Assembly: GCA_005883235.1 (NCBI GenBank) | Contig: VAYE01000139.1 | Span: forward strand, 1-11,686 | DNA length: 11,686 nt | Direction: 5' to 3' | From: Actinomycetota bacterium | GTDB taxonomy: Bacteria > Actinomycetota > Thermoleophilia > Gaiellales > Gaiellaceae | Shown: positions 7,051 through 11,686 of the stretch, piece after piece | How positions within the stretch are numbered: the first letter of the stretch is position 1 | How the letters are laid out: each line of letters opens with the position of its first letter | Notes under the pieces: model-generated | Seen by the model: the letters and a program-made list of their open reading frames with translations, nothing else | The model's database searches: none | What the model was told of the DNA's origin: nothing | Program-made: the position numbers and the translations under genes

Positions 7051-8516
7051 TCGACGGACGCCTCGAAGAGGCGCCGCAGGGCCGAGGCGTCGGACTCCTC
7101 CGAGAGCACGAGCACCTCGTCGCCGGGCGCGAAGACGTGCGACCCTCGCGCCTGCCGCGGCTCGTCGTCACGGACGACGAGGCTCACCCACGAGTGCTCG
7201 CCGAGCGGCAGGTCGCGGATCGCCTCGCCCGCCGCGCGCGAGCCGCGGGCGACGACGTAGCGCTGCACCCCGTGCGGCTCGGCCCGGAGCCGGATCGAGA
7301 GGTCCCAGGGCTCCGGGTGCACGACGCGCATCGGGATCCGCAGCCGCGAGGCGACGAGCGGGATCGTCGTCCCCTGGACGAGGACCGAGAACGCGACGAC
7401 GACGAAGACGATCCCGTAGATCCGCCCCGAGTCGCGCACCGACGCGAGGAGCGCGAGCGCGGCGAGGAGGATCGGCACGGCGCCCTTCAAGCCTCCCCAG
7501 ATGACGAACAGGCGCTCGCCGGGCCTGAGCCGGGCGGGGAGGAGGAGCGCGCCGGCGACGAGCGGGCGGGCGACGAAGACGAGCAGGAGCGCGAGGAGCA
7601 GCCCGTCGCGCCAGAGGTTCTGGCTGCCGAGGTCGGTGAGGTCGATCGTGAGGCCGAGGGCGGCGAAGACGACGATCTCGGCGATGCTCGCCAGCGAGGT
7701 GTGGAAGCGCTCGATCTCCGCCTTGTACGGGGCGCGCTCGTCGCCGATCAGCAGGCCGGCCACGAAGACGGCGAGGAAGCCGGAGCCGTGCGCGACCGCG
7801 GCCGCCCCGTAGATCACACCGGCCGCGGCGAGCGTCCGGAGCGGGTAGAGCCCCTCGTTCGGGAGCGAGACGTGCCGCATCAACCGGAGGAGCCCCCAGG
7901 CGCCGGCCACCCCGACCACGAGCCCCACGGCCATCTCGAGCGAGAACTCACGCACGACCGTCCAGACCGAGCCGTGGGTGCTCGTCGCGTACGCGAGCAT
8001 CCCGATCATCAGCGCGATGCCGACGGGATCGTTCGCTCCGGACTCGCCCTCGAGGATCGCCGCCGTCCGCCCGCCGACCTCCCGGTTGCCGAGCACCGAG
8101 AACATGACCGCCGGATCGGTGGGCGCGAGCGCGGCGCCCAGGACGCCCGCGATCGTCCAGTCGAAGCCGAAGAGCGTGTGGGCGAAGAACGCCATCGCGG
8201 CGGCGGTGGCGAACGTCCCCGCGATCCCGAGCGACGTGATCGGCAGCGCAGCCCCGCGGAATCGCCGCCAGCCCACGTGCATGCCGCCGTCGAAGAGGAT
8301 GACGATCAGGGCCACGACGCCGATCCGCTCGACGTTGTGGATCGAGATCACAGTGGCGAGCCCCGGGAAAAGGTCCGAGGCGAGCGCCGCAGTGAGCAGG
8401 AAGAGCGCGGGCGCCGGTACCGGGAAGCGCTCCGTGAGCTTGTACGTCCCGAGCGCCGCGAAGAAGCCGGCCGACACGACCAGGACGACCGTCCCGAACT
8501 CGTGGAGCTCGCTCAC
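7047..8516 (-). CDS. K+/H+ (cation/proton) antiporter, NhaP2/CvrA-like, with TrkA-C domain
   Basis: A 489-residue membrane protein starting at GTG 8516. About a dozen hydrophobic segments span residues 7-395. Motifs of the CPA1 antiporter core are present: APTDPAVMF (131-139), the ion-binding ND pair Asn162/Asp163 in EGESGANDP, and WGGLKGAVPI (340-349), where GLRGAV is common in the family. Residues about 400-485 are cytoplasmic and resemble a TrkA-C/RCK regulatory domain (RYVVARGSRAAG, then FAPGDEVLVLS). E. coli CvrA is longer and carries a further C-terminal domain not seen here. The protein exchanges a monovalent cation, most likely K+, for protons across the inner membrane and may be gated by a ligand of the TrkA-C domain. 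Its stop overlaps the start of the secreted DMFase-like gene, so the two are translationally coupled. Confidence 0.92.
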   Translation of the reverse strand: MSELHEFGTVVLVVSAGFFAALGTYKLTERFPVPAPALFLLTAALASDLFPGLATVISIHNVERIGVVALIVILFDGGMHVGWRRFRGAALPITSLGIAGTFATAAAMAFFAHTLFGFDWTIAGVLGAALAPTDPAVMFSVLGNREVGGRTAAILEGESGANDPVGIALMIGMLAYATSTHGSVWTVVREFSLEMAVGLVVGVAGAWGLLRLMRHVSLPNEGLYPLRTLAAAGVIYGAAAVAHGSGFLAVFVAGLLIGDERAPYKAEIERFHTSLASIAEIVVFAALGLTIDLTDLGSQNLWRDGLLLALLLVFVARPLVAGALLLPARLRPGERLFVIWGGLKGAVPILLAALALLASVRDSGRIYGIVFVVVAFSVLVQGTTIPLVASRLRIPMRVVHPEPWDLSIRLRAEPHGVQRYVVARGSRAAGEAIRDLPLGEHSWVSLVVRDDEPRQARGSHVFAPGDEVLVLSEESDASALRRLFEASVE

Positions 8517-8638
8517 CGACGCGACTGTAGAAGACCTGCATCCGCCGCTCTGGACGCGGCGTGCGCTCGGCCCATTTACGCTTTTCTTACTTTCCGTTCA
8601 ACGGGGGCACAAGGAGGAGCCGGATACTTCGGGGCAGT
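8517..8638. promoter_or_regulatory. Divergent intergenic region, antiporter / exported protein
   Basis: These 122 bases separate two divergently read genes, so promoters for both should lie here. The stretch 8574-8603 is the most AT-rich part of the neighbourhood. For the plus strand, GATACT at 8623-8628 resembles a -10 box and would put transcription start close to the ATG at 8639, that is, near-leaderless. A TTCAAC at 8597-8602 is a poor -35 with too long a spacer. A strong Shine-Dalgarno-like AAGGAGGAG at 8611-8619 sits about 20 bases before the ATG, too far for normal use, with no start codon at a proper distance. The promoter calls are weak; that this is a regulatory region is safe. Confidence 0.45.
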
Positions 8639-9103
8639 ATGAGGAGCTTCCTCGTCCTCGTCGCGTCGGCTGCGCTCGCCCTCCCGGGGCTCGCGTGGGC
8701 GGCGACGCGTGCGATCGACGACGGCACCCTCTCCGTCCGGAACGGCGACGGGGTGATCTTCGTCTCCGCGCGCGGGACAGTGATCGGAACGTGCGACCAG
8801 TGCCGCGTCTCGATCGTCGATCCCTCCCCTGACGACGGCGCTCCGCCCGTCGTGACCGGCTACGAAGGCCACAAGGACGTCAGCGACATCCACGACATCT
8901 GGTCGGGGAAGGACGTGCGCTTTCGGATGGTCGGCGGGGCATTCAAGATCAAGGTCTCGGGAACCGGGATCGACCTCGCCGTCGTCGCGAAGGGCTGGGG
9001 CCGGATCCAGGCCTACGACTCGAACGCGGGCACCTTCTCCGTGAACGGCGACCCTCGCCAGCTGCTGCCCACTCAGCAGAAGGTCTTCACGCTGTCTACC
9101 TGA
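8639..9103 (+). CDS. Small exported protein of unknown function with a CxxC motif
   Basis: A 154-residue protein from the ATG at 8639. The N-terminus RSFLVLVASAALALPGLAWAA is a clear Sec signal peptide with an AWA-A cleavage site after about residue 21. The mature part is short and beta-rich (TLSVRNGDGVIFVSARGTVIG, then VRFRMVGGAFKIKVSGTG). It contains Cys52 and Cys55 in GTCDQCR, the only two cysteines, which may form a disulfide or bind a metal. The C-terminal part (AYDSNAGTFSVNG) contains short D/N-G turns. I do not recognise a named family. It lies 28 bases upstream of the response regulator on the same strand, so it may be co-transcribed and act as a cell-envelope target or accessory of that system; this is inference from position only. 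Confidence 0.8.
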   Translation: MRSFLVLVASAALALPGLAWAATRAIDDGTLSVRNGDGVIFVSARGTVIGTCDQCRVSIVDPSPDDGAPPVVTGYEGHKDVSDIHDIWSGKDVRFRMVGGAFKIKVSGTGIDLAVVAKGWGRIQAYDSNAGTFSVNGDPRQLLPTQQKVFTLST

Positions 9104-9131
9104 GAGCCGCGCGGCCTGGCATCCTGAGGCG

Positions 9132-9845
9132 ATGGCAGCGGCGCCCCAGAACGTGCTCGTCGTCGAAGACGAGGCTTCGATCGCCTCGTTCGTCTCGCTC
9201 TACCTGAAGAACGCGGGCTACACGGTGCGGACGGCGTCGACCGGCTCGGAGGCGCTCTCGCAGGTCGCGGCCGAGCAGCCGGGGCTGATCGTGCTCGATC
9301 TGATGCTGCCGGACATCGACGGGATCGAGGTGTGCCGCCGCATCCGCACGCGCTCGGACGTTCCGATCCTGATGCTCACCGCCCGCGACGAGGACGTCGA
9401 CAAGATCATCGGGCTCGAGGTCGGCGCCGACGACTACCTGACGAAGCCCTTCAACCCGCGTGAGCTCGTCGCACGCGTGAAGTCGATCCTGCGCCGCTCG
9501 ACACCGGCGCGCGAGGCCCGCGAGAGCGCGCAGATCCGGCACGGCGACCTGAACGTCGACGCGGGCCGGCGGGAGGTTCGCGTCGGCGAGGTGGAGATCC
9601 AGCTCGCGCCGAAGGAGTTCGACCTCCTCTGGGAGCTCCTCGACCACCGCGGCCTCGTGCTGACGCGCGACCAGTTGCTCGAGCGCGTCTGGGGCTACAC
9701 CTTCGCCGGCGATACGCGCACCGTCGACGTCCACGTGCGCCAGCTCCGACGGAAGTCGTCGCGGCGGCGATCGCATTCCGGCTGCTCGACGACTACACGC
9801 TCTCGCGGGCACGCGCCGACCTCAATCGTGAGGCTGGAGGCCTGA
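9132..9845 (+). CDS. OmpR/PhoB-family response regulator, C-terminus replaced after a junction
   Basis: Starts at the ATG 9132 with a weak GAGG upstream. Residues 6-120 are a receiver domain: acidic pocket Glu12/Asp13 (VVEDE), phospho-acceptor Asp56 (VLDLMLPDIDG), Thr83 (MLTARDE) and Lys105 (LTKPF). Residues about 128-208 form the winged-helix DNA-binding domain, including the recognition helix DTRTVDVHVRQLRRK. At residue 208 (base 9755) the family sequence ends abruptly. The expected LGD...VRGVGY wing hairpin is missing and the frame runs 29 further arginine/serine-rich residues to a stop at 9845. That tail is the out-of-frame reading of histidine-kinase sequence. DNA binding would probably be impaired if the sequence is real. 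The intact protein would be a phosphorylation-controlled transcription factor partnered with the kinase that follows. Confidence 0.87.
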   Translation: MAAAPQNVLVVEDEASIASFVSLYLKNAGYTVRTASTGSEALSQVAAEQPGLIVLDLMLPDIDGIEVCRRIRTRSDVPILMLTARDEDVDKIIGLEVGADDYLTKPFNPRELVARVKSILRRSTPAREARESAQIRHGDLNVDAGRREVRVGEVEIQLAPKEFDLLWELLDHRGLVLTRDQLLERVWGYTFAGDTRTVDVHVRQLRRKSSRRRSHSGCSTTTRSRGHAPTSIVRLEA

Positions 9846-11086
9846 CCGAGCTGTACGCCTACTGGACGGCGCGCTCGAACCTCCCGCTTCCCGGCAAGCA
9901 GCTCTCGCGCGCCTCGGGCGACCACCTCTACTTCGTCCGCGCCAACCCGGGCTTCGCACTGTTCCCGAAGGAGGCGCCGAAGTTCCAGCTTCTCTCCAGG
10001 CGGAACGTCCCGATCGACAAGATGAGGGACGGCAAGGTGAAGTCGCTGTCGTTCGAGTTCGTCCCGCCAGGCCAGCATCGCCGGTACATCGCGGTCGCGA
10101 AGCCGCTCTTCCTCGGGCCCGAGAAGAACTTCTTCGGCGCGATCGTGGCCGCGCGCCCGAAGAACCAGCTCGGCACGCGCGTCATCCCGCTCGTCGGCCG
10201 CCTCGGGCTCGCGCTGCTCGGTGGGCTCCTCGTCGCAGGTCTCCTCGCGATCTACCTGACGCGCAGGATCACCCGGCCTGTGCGCGAGCTCGCACGAGTC
10301 GCCGACGACGTCGCCGAGGGCCGTCGCGACGTCGAGATCCCGCGCGTGCCGGGCGGGGGTGAGATCGGCCACCTGGCCGATCGACTCCGGGAGATGACGT
10401 CTCGGCTCTCGGAGGCCGAGCAGCGGGAGCGCAACTTCCTCATGTCCGTCTCGCACGAGCTCCGGACGCCGCTGACGGCGATTCGTGGACACGTCGAAGC
10501 GCTCCGCGAGGGTCTCGTCCGCAACCCGTCGGGGTCGCTGAACGTGATCGCCGCGGAGGCCTCCCGTCTCGAGCGGCTCGTCGGCGACGTCCTCGACCTC
10601 GCGAAGCTCGACGCGCACCGCTTCGCGCTCACTCGTGAGGAGGTCGACATGGAGCGCGTCTGCGAGCGCGCCTACAGCGCGTTCGGAGAGGAGGCGCGGC
10701 GCCGCTCGATCGACTACCGGCACGACGTCGCCGCGCGGCCCGTGATCGTCACCGACGGCGACCGCGTCCTCCAGATCATCACCAACCTGCTCTCGAACGC
10801 CTTTCGCTGGACGCCGAACGGCGGCCGGATCGGGCTCGCGCTCCACTCCGAGAACGGAACCGTCGCGGTCGCCGTCGACGACACCGGGCCCGGCATCCCG
10901 CCCGAGGACCGGGAACGGATCTTCCGCGCGTTCTGGTCGCGCGGCGGCGGTGGAGGGACGGGGCTCGGGCTCGCGATCGCGAGCGAGCTCGCCGAGGCGC
11001 TCGGCGGCCGGATCGAGCTCGAGAGCGAGGTCGGGCGCGGCAGCCGCTTCGAGCTCGTGCTGCCGGCCGCGGAGCTCGGCGGCTAG
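9752..11086 (+). pseudogene. Sensor histidine kinase (HAMP-HisKA-HATPase), N-terminus missing
   Basis: The kinase frame is readable from about 9752 (VVAAAIAFRLLDDYTLSRAR, apparently the end of a first membrane segment), with no start codon of its own there. The first in-frame ATG is 10022. In order it has an extracytoplasmic sensor region (about 9785-10175), a second membrane helix (LGLALLGGLLVAGLLAIYL, about 10200-10258), HAMP (RRITRPVRELARVADDVAEG), HisKA with phospho-acceptor His at 10454-10456 (SHELRTPLTAIRGH), N-box NLLSNAFRWTP, G1 DDTGPGIP and G2 GGGGGTGLGLAIA. The catalytic half looks intact. What is lost is the start, the cytoplasmic tip and most of the first membrane helix, together with the end of the regulator gene, so one deletion explains both. 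Translation from 10022 would give a kinase without its sensor. The stop TAG overlaps the convergent gene's stop. Confidence 0.82.
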
Positions 11087-11550
11087 CCGGTCTCGGCGGA
11101 GCCGGGTCCGGGGCGGCGCTCTTCGATGCGGTAGACCACTGCGCCGCCGCCCGCCTCGAGGCTCTTCTCGATCCGGGCCAGTCGCTCGTCGACGCCCTTC
11201 CAGCCGGAGCCGATCAGGTCGACGAGGAGGGCGAGGTCGTCGATGCGGCCGTGGCGCTCCGCGAGCAGGTCGCCCTCGAGCCGCTCGAGCCGCTTGATCG
11301 CCTGGCCCATCAGGCCGCGCACCTCGGCCAGGTGCCGCCCGACGGGGAGGACCTGCTCGCGCAGGCCGTCCTGGACGGCCTCCTCGACACGGCCGGGGAG
11401 CGACGACTCGAGCTTGGCCGTCGTCTCGGCGAGCGCCTCGATCCCGGCCCGCGCCCGTTCGAGCGCGGCCTCGACCGCGGCGGGGTCGGTACGGCCCTCG
11501 GCGGCGCCGGCGAGCCGCCTTCTCGCCCGCTCGAGTACGCCTTCGTCCAT
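11083..11550 (-). CDS. Predicted coiled-coil protein, unknown function
   Basis: A 155-residue protein from the ATG at 11550 (rc), opening DEGVLERARRRLAGAAEG. Nearly the whole chain is Ala/Glu/Leu/Arg-rich with heptad-like spacing (AAVEAALERARAGIEALAE, IKRLERLEGDLLAERHG, DERLARIEKSLEAGGG). This indicates long helices that probably form a coiled coil. There is no signal peptide and no membrane segment. A longer frame is open upstream, but it runs antisense through the queA start and lacks homology, so the ATG at 11550 is preferred. Such proteins sit near many actinobacterial genes without a known role, and I make no functional call. It ends tail-to-tail with the kinase, both stops sharing CTAG 11083-11086. 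Confidence 0.7.
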   Translation of the reverse strand: MDEGVLERARRRLAGAAEGRTDPAAVEAALERARAGIEALAETTAKLESSLPGRVEEAVQDGLREQVLPVGRHLAEVRGLMGQAIKRLERLEGDLLAERHGRIDDLALLVDLIGSGWKGVDERLARIEKSLEAGGGAVVYRIEERRPGPGSAETG

Positions 11551-11577
11551 GTGCGGCAAGGGTAGCTTTCTCGTCGG
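11551..11577. promoter_or_regulatory. Very short divergent gap before queA
   Basis: Only 27 bases separate the divergent starts of the coiled-coil gene and queA. No convincing -10/-35 pair fits inside, so at least one promoter must lie within the neighbouring coding sequence. No other element is visible. Confidence 0.3.
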
Positions 11578-11686
11578 ATGAAGTCGTCCGCGCTCGAGTA
11601 CGAGCTCCCGCCCGAGCTGATCGCACAGCACCCCGCGACGCGGCGGGACGAGTCGCGCCTGCTCGTCTACGAGCGGTCGTCGGGAG
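11578..11686 (+). CDS. queA: S-adenosylmethionine:tRNA ribosyltransferase-isomerase, N-terminal fragment
   Basis: The ATG at 11578 opens a frame that runs off the window edge. The visible 36 residues contain [20 protein letters not shown] followed by LLVYER. This is the highly conserved N-terminus of QueA (typically a YELPxELIAQxP...RDxSRLL pattern). QueA transfers the ribosyl moiety of S-adenosylmethionine to 7-aminomethyl-7-deazaguanine in tRNA to make epoxyqueuosine at the wobble position, in the cytoplasm. The rest of the gene is outside, so its integrity cannot be judged. The upstream gap to the divergent coiled-coil gene is 27 bases. Confidence 0.85.
   Translation, partial: MKSSALEYELPPELIAQHPATRRDESRLLVYERSSG

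Noticed and set aside
5308..7260. Long open frame on the plus strand opposite the DMFase-like and antiporter genes
   Set aside because: Its translation is Arg/Pro/Ala/Asp-rich low-complexity sequence without any motif, as expected for the antisense frame of a GC-rich gene. The minus-strand genes carry clear family motifs.
8611..8640. A small upstream open reading frame using the strong AAGGAGGAG
   Set aside because: No ATG, GTG or TTG lies 5-12 bases downstream of it in any frame.
6960..8642. 560-codon plus-strand frame rich in Glu, Arg and Asp
   Set aside because: It is the antisense shadow of the antiporter, whose membrane helices and ND motif are unmistakable. Charged repeats arise from the reverse complement of hydrophobic codons.
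9695..11626. Very long minus-strand frame opposite the histidine kinase
   Set aside because: No family motif is present, and the kinase H, N, G1 and G2 boxes on the plus strand show which strand is coding.

Overview
The window is very GC-rich, with GTG starts, heavy C/G at third codon positions and genes packed with 3-28 base gaps or 4-base start/stop overlaps. Alpha/beta-hydrolase-adenylate cyclase fusions in tandem, a secreted DMFase-like protein and an exported protein beside an OmpR-type two-component pair fit a high-GC actinobacterium, perhaps of the class Thermoleophilia. That placement is inference; no rRNA or tRNA gene was seen.

Layout. (A) 1-5301, plus strand, one tightly packed run: the end of one hydrolase/cyclase fusion, a second fusion, an MBL-fold hydrolase lacking its N-terminus, a thiolase, a SAM methyltransferase, a small EVE/PUA-like protein and a broken 3-hydroxyacyl-CoA dehydrogenase. 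Thiolase plus dehydrogenase points to short-chain acyl-CoA (beta-oxidation or acetoacetyl-CoA/3-hydroxybutyryl-CoA) metabolism. (B) 5298-5467: a 170-base imperfect palindrome between convergent genes, whose CTAG ends carry both stop codons. (C) 8516-5464, minus strand: a K+/H+ antiporter translationally coupled to a secreted DMFase-like protein with a FlgD-like domain. (D) 8639-11086, plus strand: a small exported protein, an OmpR-family response regulator and a sensor histidine kinase. (E) 11550-11083, minus strand: a coiled-coil protein ending tail-to-tail with the kinase. (F) from 11578: the first codons of queA.

The most notable feature is a set of three deletion-like junctions, at about 1855-1871, 4871-4873 and 9755-9758. 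Each joins two recognisable conserved protein segments while the expected sequence between them is absent. They affect the second cyclase and the MBL hydrolase, the inside of the dehydrogenase (removing the stretch that should carry the active-site Ser and His), and the response regulator C-terminus with the kinase N-terminus. They are either real lesions or assembly collapses; the sequence alone cannot decide. The second notable feature is the palindrome in (B), which may be a MITE-like element or a bidirectional structured terminator. I see no clear new multi-gene system.
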